64,000 nucleotides of DNA, from positions 1 to 64,000 of the forward strand of contig NZ_JHVL01000009.1 in assembly GCF_000620125.1 (NCBI RefSeq). The letters run 5' to 3'. The first letter of the stretch is position 1; every line of letters starts with the position of its first letter. This DNA comes from Clostridiisalibacter paucivorans DSM 22131. GTDB lineage: Bacteria > Bacillota > Clostridia > Tissierellales > Clostridiisalibacteraceae. The position numbers and the translations under genes were made by a program. The notes under the pieces were generated by a model. The model had not been told where the DNA came from. It saw only the letters and a program-made list of their open reading frames with translations, and ran no database searches. Shown here one piece after another: positions 53,881-61,732 of this stretch.

Positions 53881-53916
53881 ATTATGTTTATATGTTTAAT
53901 CATATAAACATATAAT
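53881..53916. promoter_or_regulatory. operator-like palindrome 4
   Basis: ATTATGTTTATATG (53881-53894) faces CATATAAACATATAAT (53901-53916), 27 bases before the M20 peptidase gene. Confidence 0.6.
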
Positions 53917-53942
53917 TTAATTTTACAATGGAGGGATATTAA

Positions 53943-55121
53943 ATGAATTTATTAGATTTTATTAGCAAAGAAGAAATTTTGAGTTTAATAACAGATTTAA
54001 TCAGAGTTGAAGGACATAAGGATACGGAAAAAAGGGAGTCTGATGTTGCACGTTTTATAAAAAACTATTTTGAAAAAGAGGGCATTAGTACTGAGATTGA
54101 CATAATAGAAGAAAATAGGCCTAATGTATATGGTTATTTAAAAGGCAAAACTGATGGAATTAATTTGATGTTTAATGGACATATAGATACTATTCCTGGT
54201 TTTACTATGGACTATCCTCCATTTCAACCTTTTGTGAAAGATGGGAAGATATATGGAAGAGGTTCTGCTGATATGAAAGGTGGAATTACTGCAATGTTAT
54301 CCGCTATGACTGCAATAAAAAGAGCTGGAGTAGACTTAGATGAAACAGTTATGTTTGCTGGAGTTATAGGGGAAGAAGAGAGGTCTAAGGGAACAGAACA
54401 TTTACTTAAAATTAATATAATTCCTAAGAATGTAGTTATAGGTGAGCCTACTGATTTAGAAGTGTCTATAGCACATAAAGGAATGGAATGGATAGAAGTA
54501 AAATTTAATGGAAAATCTACCCATGGTAGTAGGCCTCATGAAGGAATAAATGCTGTATATGCTGCATCAGAATTTTGCAAATTGGTTCGAGAAGAATTAC
54601 AGCCTAAGGTAGAAAAACAAGAGTTTCCATTATTAGGACATGGAACAATAAATGTAGGACTAATAAAGGGAGGAGATGATCCTAATATAGTACCTGACAC
54701 ATGTTTAGTACAAATAGACAGAAGATGGCTTCCTAATCAAACCCTAGATGGTATTCATAATGAAATCAAGGAAGTAGCACAAAAAGCAGTAAATATAATA
54801 GGTGGAACTTTTGAAGTTAGGGCTATGAGAGAATTTACCGCGTCTATGATAAATGCACCCCACAGCATAAAAGAAGATGATGAATTAGTTGAGAACTTAT
54901 TAGATATAACGGAAGATGTTACTGGAAAGCCCAAAAATCCAGTTGCATTTCCAGCATGGAGTGATGCAGGGTTATTGGGAAATCATTCTGATGCAAAGTG
55001 TGTAGTATTAGGCCCAGGAAATATTGTTCAAGCTCATGCTAATGATGAATTCTGTGATATAGAACAAATTTGCCAAGCGACTGAAATATACTTTAATTTA
55101 ATATTAAAAATGTGTAAATAG
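53943..55121 (+). CDS. M20-family metallo-amidohydrolase (ArgE/DapE type)
   Basis: The 392-residue zinc hydrolase has the M20 ligands FNGHIDTIPG (His), YGRGSADMKGG (bridging Asp), GEEERSKGTEH (catalytic Glu pair) and the late His in NIVQAHANDEFCDIEQ. The lid domain is about residues 180-295. Family members cleave N-acyl amino acids or small peptides: acetylornithine, succinyl-DAP or carnosine-like. The YfcC transporter follows 13 bases later, so uptake or exchange and hydrolysis of the same compound is plausible. RBS: TGGAGGG. Confidence 0.88.
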   Translation: MNLLDFISKEEILSLITDLIRVEGHKDTEKRESDVARFIKNYFEKEGISTEIDIIEENRPNVYGYLKGKTDGINLMFNGHIDTIPGFTMDYPPFQPFVKDGKIYGRGSADMKGGITAMLSAMTAIKRAGVDLDETVMFAGVIGEEERSKGTEHLLKINIIPKNVVIGEPTDLEVSIAHKGMEWIEVKFNGKSTHGSRPHEGINAVYAASEFCKLVREELQPKVEKQEFPLLGHGTINVGLIKGGDDPNIVPDTCLVQIDRRWLPNQTLDGIHNEIKEVAQKAVNIIGGTFEVRAMREFTASMINAPHSIKEDDELVENLLDITEDVTGKPKNPVAFPAWSDAGLLGNHSDAKCVVLGPGNIVQAHANDEFCDIEQICQATEIYFNLILKMCK

Positions 55122-55134
55122 GGGGAAAATAGAT

Positions 55135-56523
55135 ATGAAAAAGATAAAGATACCACATACTTATGCACTTTTATTTTTTATAATTATTTTAGCTACAGTT
55201 ATGACATATATAGTGCCAGCTGGTGCATTTGATAGAGCAGAAGATCCTGATACAGGTAGAATATTTGTTGTTGCAGATAGTTTTCATGAAGTAGAAAAGA
55301 GTCCAGTAACACCATTTGGATTATTTAAAGCAATACCTAAAGGGATGGAGAAGTCAGGATATATTATATTCTTTGTTTTAATGATAGGTGGATCTTTTGG
55401 TATATTACAAAAAACAGGGGCTATAGATGCAGGAATTGCAGGAGTAGTCAGAAAAATGGAAGGGAAAGAAAGGTTAGTAATACCTGTAACTATGTTTATA
55501 TTTTCTCTAGCTGGAGCTATGTTGGGATCGGCAGAAGAGATGTTGCCTTTCTATCCAATAGTAATATCATTAGCTTTAGCATTGGGTTTTGATACTATAA
55601 CAGGAACAGCGATGGTATTATTGGGAGCAGGAGCAGGATTTGCAGGGGCATTTTTGAATCCATTTACTATAGGTATAGCTCAAGGTATAGCTGGGTTACC
55701 TTTATTTTCGGGAATTGGATTTAGATTATTAGCATATGTCATCATATTGGGGATTACGATAACATACGTGATGAGATATGCAGGTAAAATACAGAAGAAT
55801 CCTGAATCAAGTTTAACATATGAAGAAGATAAGGCCTACCATAAAGAATTTACTATTGATGATATGCCTGAGTTTACTACAAAACACAAAATGGTTTTAG
55901 TAGTATTGGTAATAGGACTGACAATATTAGCATTTGGTGTAGTAAAACTAGGGTTTTATGTAACTGAATTAACAGCTATGTTTTTAATTATAGGTGTATT
56001 AGCTGGTATATTAGGTGGTTTGAGTATAAATAATATAGCTGAAGCGTTTGTAGATGGGGCTAAGGACTTAGTGTACGGCGCATTAGTTATTGGATTGGCA
56101 ACCTCTATAATGGTTGTTATGGAAGAAGGAAATATAATGGATACTATAATATATAGTATGGCAAACATAGTAAAGGGATTACCACCAGCATTAAGTGGCA
56201 TAGGGATGTTTGTTGTACAGAGTTTAATGAATTTATTTGTTCCATCAGGTAGCGGCCAGGCAGCTGTTTCAATGCCTATTATGGCACCTATGGCTGATGT
56301 TGTGGGTATAACTAGACAGACTTCAGTGCTTGCTTTTCAATTTGGAGATGGATTTTCCAATGTTATTTCACCTACATCGGGTTATTTTATGGCGGCATTA
56401 GCAATAGGTGGAATAAAATGGGACAAATGGGCTAAATGGATGTTACCGTTATTTGTTGTATGGACAGTAATTGGTGCAACATTAGTAGCAATATCTGTAA
56501 TAATGGGATATGGTCCATTTTAG
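55135..56523 (+). CDS. YfcC-family membrane transporter (copy 2)
   Basis: The 462-residue protein closely resembles copy 1 at 51955-53334 along its whole length: PHTYALLFFIIILATVMTYI, EEMLPFYPIVISLALALGFD, NPFTIGIAQGIAGLPLFSG, PSGSGQAAVSMPIMAPMADV, AFQFGDGFSNVISPTSGYF. It is in one operon with the M20 hydrolase. The transported substrate is unknown; members are called putative basic amino acid antiporters. A repeat-family hairpin at 56530-56565 ends the unit. Confidence 0.88.
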   Translation: MKKIKIPHTYALLFFIIILATVMTYIVPAGAFDRAEDPDTGRIFVVADSFHEVEKSPVTPFGLFKAIPKGMEKSGYIIFFVLMIGGSFGILQKTGAIDAGIAGVVRKMEGKERLVIPVTMFIFSLAGAMLGSAEEMLPFYPIVISLALALGFDTITGTAMVLLGAGAGFAGAFLNPFTIGIAQGIAGLPLFSGIGFRLLAYVIILGITITYVMRYAGKIQKNPESSLTYEEDKAYHKEFTIDDMPEFTTKHKMVLVVLVIGLTILAFGVVKLGFYVTELTAMFLIIGVLAGILGGLSINNIAEAFVDGAKDLVYGALVIGLATSIMVVMEEGNIMDTIIYSMANIVKGLPPALSGIGMFVVQSLMNLFVPSGSGQAAVSMPIMAPMADVVGITRQTSVLAFQFGDGFSNVISPTSGYFMAALAIGGIKWDKWAKWMLPLFVVWTVIGATLVAISVIMGYGPF

Positions 56524-56529
56524 AATGCA

Positions 56530-56565
56530 AATAAGTTAGTAGTTATAGTTAACTACTGACTTATT
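56530..56565. repeat. TTAGTAGT-family hairpin after the second YfcC gene
   Basis: AATAAGTTAGTAGTT (56530-56544) pairs with AACTACTGACTTATT (56551-56565), one mismatch, followed by TTATA; probably also the operon's terminator. Confidence 0.7.
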
Positions 56566-56682
56566 TTATATTCTCATAAACTATGTGAAATGTTCCTTTA
56601 TTTTTTTATGAAAACCTCTGAAGTATAAATTTTATTGCAATACAAATAATATATGTATAATACATGAAATGGAGGGATTTGT

Positions 56683-56892
56683 GTGGCTAATGAAACCCAG
56701 TTAAGGCAAGTAGCATTGAGATGTAGCCAATATGAACTAAATGCTAGGGGAAGTATTGAATCATCTATTGGCGTTATGGGAGAGGAAGTTAGGAGCTGTG
56801 AAAACTGTAAACACTTTACTGAGGATAAAAAATGTGATATAAATCTTGTAGATGAAATAATATCAAATATGGATGTAAAGGGCGACTCTTAG
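56683..56892 (+). CDS. small cysteine-containing protein, function unknown
   Basis: The 69-residue protein starts at GTG 56683 after GGAGGG. It has Cys in VALRCSQYE and a cluster CENCKHFTEDKKCD that could bind a metal or Fe-S fragment, with an acidic tail. No family is recognised. It lies just before tsaD, and a large AAGAAC-type repeat fills the gap. A good ribosome site and codon use support that it is real. Confidence 0.6.
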   Translation: MANETQLRQVALRCSQYELNARGSIESSIGVMGEEVRSCENCKHFTEDKKCDINLVDEIISNMDVKGDS

Positions 56893-56897
56893 TAAGA

Positions 56898-57028
56898 GTA
56901 GTTCCTAGTTCTTAGCTCTTAGTTGTTAGGAAAGAAGGGGGCTAGCGGCCCCCTAAGAACCAAGAGCTAAGAACCAAGAACCAAGAACTAAGAGCCAAGA
57001 ACCAAGAACTAAGAGCCAAGAACCAAGA
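56898..57028. repeat. AAGAACCAAGAGC-type repeat with GC-rich hairpin
   Basis: CCTAGTTCTTAGCTCTTAG (56904-56922) is followed by the hairpin GGGGG-CTAGCGG-CCCCC (56936-56952), then many tandem variants of CTAAGAACCAAGAAC and CTAAGAGCCAAGAAC to 57028, complementary to the left arm. It ends ten bases before the tsaD ribosome site. Confidence 0.75.
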
Positions 57029-57043
57029 AAGGGAGGTTTTCAC

Positions 57044-58060
57044 ATGGGCAATGACATATTGACCATGGCCATTGAGACTTCTTGTGATGAGACATCAGTG
57101 GCTATTGTTAAAAATGGTAGAAATATATTATCTAATATAATATCTTCTCAAATAGAATTGCATAAAAAATTTGGTGGAGTAGTGCCGGAAGTGGCATCGA
57201 GGAAACATATAGAAAATATAGATATGATAGTACAACAGGCTTTAGATAAGGCAAAGATTACCTTCAAAGATATAGATCACATAGCTGTAACTTATGGGCC
57301 TGGTCTAGTAGGGGCTCTATTAGTAGGACTTTCTACTGCCAAGGCATTGGCTTATGGACTCAATATACCATTAGTAGGTACTAATCATATAGAGGGCCAT
57401 ATATCGGCTAATTTTATAGAACATAAAGACCTTGAACCTCCTTTTACATGTCTTATAGTGTCTGGTGGACATACCCATTTAGTTTATGTAGAAGATTATG
57501 GAAGCTATAAGATATTAGGAAGAACTAGAGATGATGCAGCAGGAGAGGCATTTGATAAGGTGTCTAGATCTCTAGGATTAGGGTATCCTGGAGGACCTAT
57601 TATAGACAAGCTATCGACCAAGGGAAACAGCAATGCCATAGATTTCCCCAGGGCATATTTAGAAGAAGACAGTTTAGATTTTAGTTTCAGTGGGCTAAAG
57701 TCTGCTGTATTAAATTATTTGAACAATATGAAACAAAAGAGACAAGATATAGTTGTGGAGGATGTAGCGGCCAGTTTTCAGCAAGCAGTTGTAGATGTGC
57801 TTGTGGATAAGTCGATAATTGGAGCTAAATTAATGGATACAGATATAATAGTGATGGCTGGTGGGGTAGCTGCTAATAGTGGTCTTAGGAAGGCTATGGA
57901 GGAACGGTGTAAAAAAGAGGGGATTACATTGAAATATCCATCTAAAATATTATGTACTGACAATGCTGCAATGATAGGATGTGCTGGATATTATAGGTAT
58001 AGAAAGGGACAAGTATCCGATTTGACATTGAATGCGATGCCGAATTTAAAATTAGGTTAA
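57044..58060 (+). CDS. tsaD: tRNA threonylcarbamoyladenosine synthase TsaD
   Basis: TsaD transfers threonylcarbamoyl to A37 of tRNA with TsaB and TsaE. The 338-residue ASKHA protein has [14 protein letters not shown], the metal site [10 protein letters not shown] (HxxGH-like, about 111-115), [33 protein letters not shown] and [12 protein letters not shown]-like [16 protein letters not shown]. The start follows AAAGGGAGG. It is separated from tsaB-rimI by the YfcC/ArsR/M20 genes. Confidence 0.97.
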   Translation: MGNDILTMAIETSCDETSVAIVKNGRNILSNIISSQIELHKKFGGVVPEVASRKHIENIDMIVQQALDKAKITFKDIDHIAVTYGPGLVGALLVGLSTAKALAYGLNIPLVGTNHIEGHISANFIEHKDLEPPFTCLIVSGGHTHLVYVEDYGSYKILGRTRDDAAGEAFDKVSRSLGLGYPGGPIIDKLSTKGNSNAIDFPRAYLEEDSLDFSFSGLKSAVLNYLNNMKQKRQDIVVEDVAASFQQAVVDVLVDKSIIGAKLMDTDIIVMAGGVAANSGLRKAMEERCKKEGITLKYPSKILCTDNAAMIGCAGYYRYRKGQVSDLTLNAMPNLKLG

Positions 58061-58108
58061 AATTAATCACAATTTGTTAACATTGTGTAAAAGTAAAAAA
58101 CAAGAATC

Positions 58109-58190
58109 TGTGGATAATGTTAAAAACAAGGTTGTCCATAGCAATAATGTCATCGAAAACTGTGGATAAATGTGTGGATACTGTGTATAA
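58109..58190. other. DnaA-box cluster 2
   Basis: Four boxes on the leftward strand: TGTGGATAA at 58109 and 58161 (exact TTATCCACA), TGTGGATAC at 58173, TGTGTATAA at 58182. The last two touch, giving TTATACACA followed by GTATCCACA, the same doublet arrangement as in cluster 1. It lies between tsaD and bioY, far from any oriC gene. Confidence 0.72.
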
Positions 58191-58218
58191 GTTGTGAATT
58201 TAAGGGGATAATAATATT

Positions 58219-58773
58219 TTATCCCCTTGATAATGAATATTTGGTTGCCTTTTGTAATGATAGTGCCAATGATGAGGCTATTAAGATTTTTATTATATCT
58301 GGTATTATGAAGGGAACAATAGTTAACACTATAGACTGAGTTATAGTATTACCTGTTAGGATGGAAAATTGTACACATCCTAATACATATATTACTAATA
58401 ATCCCATAGACATACCTAAGAAATTTTTTATAATTGTTGCTTTGTCATTATTATTTTTATTAAATTCTATAATTTTTCCCGTTATATAAGCTGCTAAAGG
58501 GTAACTTAATAAGTATCCTCCAGTAATGCCTGTAAGTATTTGGAGTCCACCGGAAAAATGTGCAAATACAGGTAATCCTATAGCTCCCATAGAGATATAT
58601 ACTATCTGAGATATAGCTCCCAATCTACTTCCCAGAACTGCTGCAGATAGAAATACAGCTAATACCTGCAAAGTAACAGGAACTGGAGAGAATGGAGTTG
58701 GAATAGATATTTGTGCACATACTGCAGTAATAGCTGCTAAAACACCACATAAAACCATTTCTTTAACCTTCAT
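58219..58773 (-). CDS. bioY: biotin ECF transporter substrate-binding subunit BioY
   Basis: BioY is the membrane S component for biotin. The 184-residue protein has about six helices and the family stretches ISIPTPFSPVPVTLQVLAVF (about 23-42), GAIGLPVFAHFSGGLQILTG and GGYLLSYPLAAYITG. The start follows AAAGGGG. Its promoter is overlapped by a BirA-type operator (58829-58862), supporting regulation by biotin. Partner EcfAAT genes are not in the window. Confidence 0.95.
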   Translation of the reverse strand: MKVKEMVLCGVLAAITAVCAQISIPTPFSPVPVTLQVLAVFLSAAVLGSRLGAISQIVYISMGAIGLPVFAHFSGGLQILTGITGGYLLSYPLAAYITGKIIEFNKNNNDKATIIKNFLGMSMGLLVIYVLGCVQFSILTGNTITQSIVLTIVPFIIPDIIKILIASSLALSLQKATKYSLSRG

Positions 58774-58806
58774 ATAAAAACCCCTTTCAATTTACTTGAT
58801 AATTGT

Positions 58807-58862
58807 ATTATATATAGATACCCCCACTATTGTCAACCAATTTTAAATTAATGGTTAACAAT
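58807..58862 (-). promoter_or_regulatory. bioY promoter with BirA operator
   Basis: Read leftward: GGTTGACAAT, with TTGACA as -35 (58831-58836), 18 bases, TATAAT as -10 (58807-58812). The -35 is within ATTGTCAACC-N14-GGTTAACAAT (58829-58862), the BirA biotin-repressor operator. The arms extend outward to CCCCCACT/AGTGGGGG (58821-58870), so the site could also form a hairpin ending the ABC-F transcript. Confidence 0.85.
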
Positions 58863-58881
58863 AGTGGGGGTAAGTATGTTG

Positions 58882-60792
58882 TTACTCGTTTATATCCATC
58901 CATTTTTCGTATAAATCGTCTAAATCTTTTTTTATATTCATGGATTTTTTATGGAGTTTTACACTTTCTTCAGGATTTGAATATATATCTGGTTGACACA
59001 TTAAATTATCGATTTCTTTAAGTTTTTCTTCTTTTGAAGCTATTTCTGATTCCAATGTTTTTATAGCTTGTTTCATTTTTTTCTTTTCCCTAATCAATTC
59101 TCTTTCCCTTTTTTTTGCGGCTTTTAATTGTGTTTTGGTCATCTGTGGTGCTTCGTCATCCTCAATAGTAATAGAATTTTTCTTTTCTAAATAGTAATTG
59201 TAATTACCTAAATATTCTTCCATACCGTCTTTATTCATTTCTAATATTTTGTTAGTAACTTTATTTAGAAAATATCTATCATGGGATATTACTAATAATG
59301 TACCTTGGTAATTTATCAATGCATCTTCTAAAACTTCCTTGGATTCTATATCTAAGTGGTTTGTGGGCTCGTCCATAAGAAGGAAGTTTGATTTAGATAA
59401 CATAAGTTTAAGCAAAGAAATACGGCTCTTTTCACCACCACTTAATTCTCCTATCTCTTTGAAGATATCATCTCCATAAAATAAAAACTGAGCCAATAGT
59501 GTTCGTATTTGATAATGGTCTAATTTAGGATTTTCATCCCATATTTCATCTATTATTGTTTTATCTGGGTTTAAATGGGTTAATTCTTGGTCATAATATC
59601 CTATATGAACATTGTGACCTATGTCTATAGATCCTGCAGAGGGTTTTAGCTTTTTCATTATTATTTTGAATAGAGTAGATTTTCCTACACCATTTGGTCC
59701 TATAATTCCTGTTTTTTCTCCTTTGTATATGTTGAAGGATATATTTTCAAATATGCCCTTATTATCAAAGGATTTTTTTATATTGTCTACACTTAAAATG
59801 TCATTTCCACTTTTAATTTTAGGTTCGAATCTAATTTTGGCTCGTTTTGAATCCGAGGGAGGTCTTTTTACTTTGTCTATTTTATCTAAAAATTTTTGTC
59901 TACTTTGGGCTTGTCTAATGTATCTTTTGCCACCATAAGACATAAATCTATTTATAATTTCTTTTTGCCTTTCTATTTCCTTCTGTTGTTCTGTAAATTT
60001 TTTTTGTAATAATTGGAGTTCTGCTTTTCTTTTTTTCATATAAGTTGTATAATTACCATTATAGGTTTTAATCTTTCCATGTTCTAAGTGAAATATCTTG
60101 TCCACTGTGGCATCTAGAAATTGCCTATCATGGGATATGATAAGAGCAGCTCCTTTGTAATCTTTAATGTATTTTTCAAGCCAATCTATTGCTTGAAGGT
60201 CTAGGTGATTTGTAGGTTCATCTAATAGTAGAATATTGGGTTTTTTTAAGAGTAGTTTAGAAAGGACTAATCTAGTCTTTTGTCCTCCGCTTAGTTGGTT
60301 TACTGGTTGATTAAATTGAGAGTCAGAAAAACCAAGACCTTTTAAGACCCCTTTGATTTCGCTCTGATATCCGTAACCATTTTTATTGGAAAATTCTTCA
60401 GACAACTTCCCATACTCATGCATAAGAGATTGAAGGAGTTTGGAATCAGGATTATTACTTTCAGCACTTATTTGTTTTTCTAAATTTCTAAGTTTTGATT
60501 CCATATTAATTAATGGGGTAAATATATCTAGGGCTTCTTCAAACACAGTCTTATTGCTGGATATTTGAGAATTTTGCTCTAAATAGCCTATTTTACAATC
60601 TTTTGAGATGTACATATTGCCTGAATCCATGGATATTTGATTAGTTAATATTTTGAACAATGTGGTCTTGCCAGCGCCATTCAATCCAACTAATCCGACT
60701 TTTTCAGTATCATTTATGGCGAAGGTCACATCCACCAATATTTTCTCTATTATATAACTTTTTGATATATTATTACATGACATTACAATCAT
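58882..60792 (-). CDS. ABC-F family ATPase (translation factor type)
   Basis: The 636-residue soluble protein has two ABC domains: Walker A GLNGAGKTTLFK and GPNGVGKSTLFK, signatures LSGGQKTRLVLSKLL and LSGGEKSRISLLKLM, Walker B LLLDEPTNHLD and LLMDEPTNHLD. A linker of charged helix (about 240-300) and a C-terminal coiled coil (about 545-630) follow the Uup/YdiF/YfmR pattern. ABC-F proteins act on the ribosome, relieving stalling or giving antibiotic protection; no membrane domain is present. Housekeeping function is more likely than resistance. Confidence 0.92.
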   Translation of the reverse strand: MIVMSCNNISKSYIIEKILVDVTFAINDTEKVGLVGLNGAGKTTLFKILTNQISMDSGNMYISKDCKIGYLEQNSQISSNKTVFEEALDIFTPLINMESKLRNLEKQISAESNNPDSKLLQSLMHEYGKLSEEFSNKNGYGYQSEIKGVLKGLGFSDSQFNQPVNQLSGGQKTRLVLSKLLLKKPNILLLDEPTNHLDLQAIDWLEKYIKDYKGAALIISHDRQFLDATVDKIFHLEHGKIKTYNGNYTTYMKKRKAELQLLQKKFTEQQKEIERQKEIINRFMSYGGKRYIRQAQSRQKFLDKIDKVKRPPSDSKRAKIRFEPKIKSGNDILSVDNIKKSFDNKGIFENISFNIYKGEKTGIIGPNGVGKSTLFKIIMKKLKPSAGSIDIGHNVHIGYYDQELTHLNPDKTIIDEIWDENPKLDHYQIRTLLAQFLFYGDDIFKEIGELSGGEKSRISLLKLMLSKSNFLLMDEPTNHLDIESKEVLEDALINYQGTLLVISHDRYFLNKVTNKILEMNKDGMEEYLGNYNYYLEKKNSITIEDDEAPQMTKTQLKAAKKRERELIREKKKMKQAIKTLESEIASKEEKLKEIDNLMCQPDIYSNPEESVKLHKKSMNIKKDLDDLYEKWMDINE

Positions 60793-61031
60793 GGGAAATC
60801 CTCCTCTGTACTTTAAGTTTACTATAATATTTTATCAGAAAGACTAAATAAATGAAATCTAAAGCTTTGATATAAGTAAAACATATAGTATATAAGCAAA
60901 TGTTATTGACTTAAAAATAGACTTTGATATATAATTAACATAAACTGTAACTTCGATAATGAAATGCTATAAATATATGGTTAAATTAAATATAAAATTG
61001 TGATAAAAAAATAAAGTAGGTGATGAAAGGT

Positions 61032-61664
61032 ATGAATAAGAATGTATCAATGGCTGTCATAAGACGATTACCAAAGTATTATAGATATTTGACAGAATTA
61101 TTAGAAAAGGATATAACGAGAATATCTTCTCAAGAATTAAGTAAATTAACAGGTTTCACAGCTTCTCAGATAAGGCAGGACTTAAATAATTTTGGTGGAT
61201 TTGGACAACAAGGTTATGGATATAATGTTGAGGAGTTACAAATTGAAGTAGGTAAGATATTAGGATTAAACCGTATTTATAAGACTGTATTAGTTGGAGC
61301 AGGAAATCTAGGTCAGGCAATAGCAGATTATAGAGGTTTTGAAGAAGCAGGATTTAAGTTATTAGCGTTATTTGATAAAAATCCAAAACTTATTGGACTA
61401 CAGATTAGAGGTATAGAAATAAAAGATGTAGATTACCTTGAGGATTTCATAGTAGAAAACGGAGTGGAAATAGGAATAATATGTACTCCAAAGGAAGGAA
61501 GTCAGGAGGTAGCTGATATGCTATCAAGGAGTGGCATAAAGGGCATATGGAATTTTGCACCTGCAGATTTGAGGGTTCCAGAGGAGATAATTGTAGAAAA
61601 TGTACATTTAAATGAGAGTTTATTTACATTATCATATTTATTGAAACAACAGACAGAGAAGTAG
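61032..61664 (+). CDS. rex: redox-sensing transcriptional repressor Rex
   Basis: Rex represses fermentation and respiration genes and releases DNA when NADH is high. The 210-residue protein has an N-terminal winged helix (AVIRRLPKYYRYLTELL, TASQIRQDLNNFGGFGQQGY) and a Rossmann domain with VLVGAGNLGQAIADY, plus the swapped C-terminal helix (LNESLFTLSYLLKQQ). The start is ATG 61032 with AGGTGA eight bases upstream; GTG 61020 and ATG 61023 are in frame. The bcd operon in this window is a typical kind of Rex target. Confidence 0.95.
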   Translation: MNKNVSMAVIRRLPKYYRYLTELLEKDITRISSQELSKLTGFTASQIRQDLNNFGGFGQQGYGYNVEELQIEVGKILGLNRIYKTVLVGAGNLGQAIADYRGFEEAGFKLLALFDKNPKLIGLQIRGIEIKDVDYLEDFIVENGVEIGIICTPKEGSQEVADMLSRSGIKGIWNFAPADLRVPEEIIVENVHLNESLFTLSYLLKQQTEK

Positions 61665-61685
61665 ACCATCATGATTGATGGTCTA
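61662..61685 (+). terminator. hairpin between rex and the sigma-54 activator
   Basis: TAGACCATC (61662-61670, containing the rex stop) pairs with GATGGTCTA (61677-61685). The U tract is weak, so it may only attenuate transcription into the next gene. Confidence 0.55.
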
Positions 61686-61732
61686 AATATTTATTCAAAT
61701 GAATTAAAAAGGGATAACTGGAGGGGATAGGA

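Noticed and set aside
58882-60792. ABC-F gene as an antibiotic resistance determinant
   Set aside because: Domain plan fits housekeeping Uup/YfmR-type proteins, and no leader peptide or mobile context is present.
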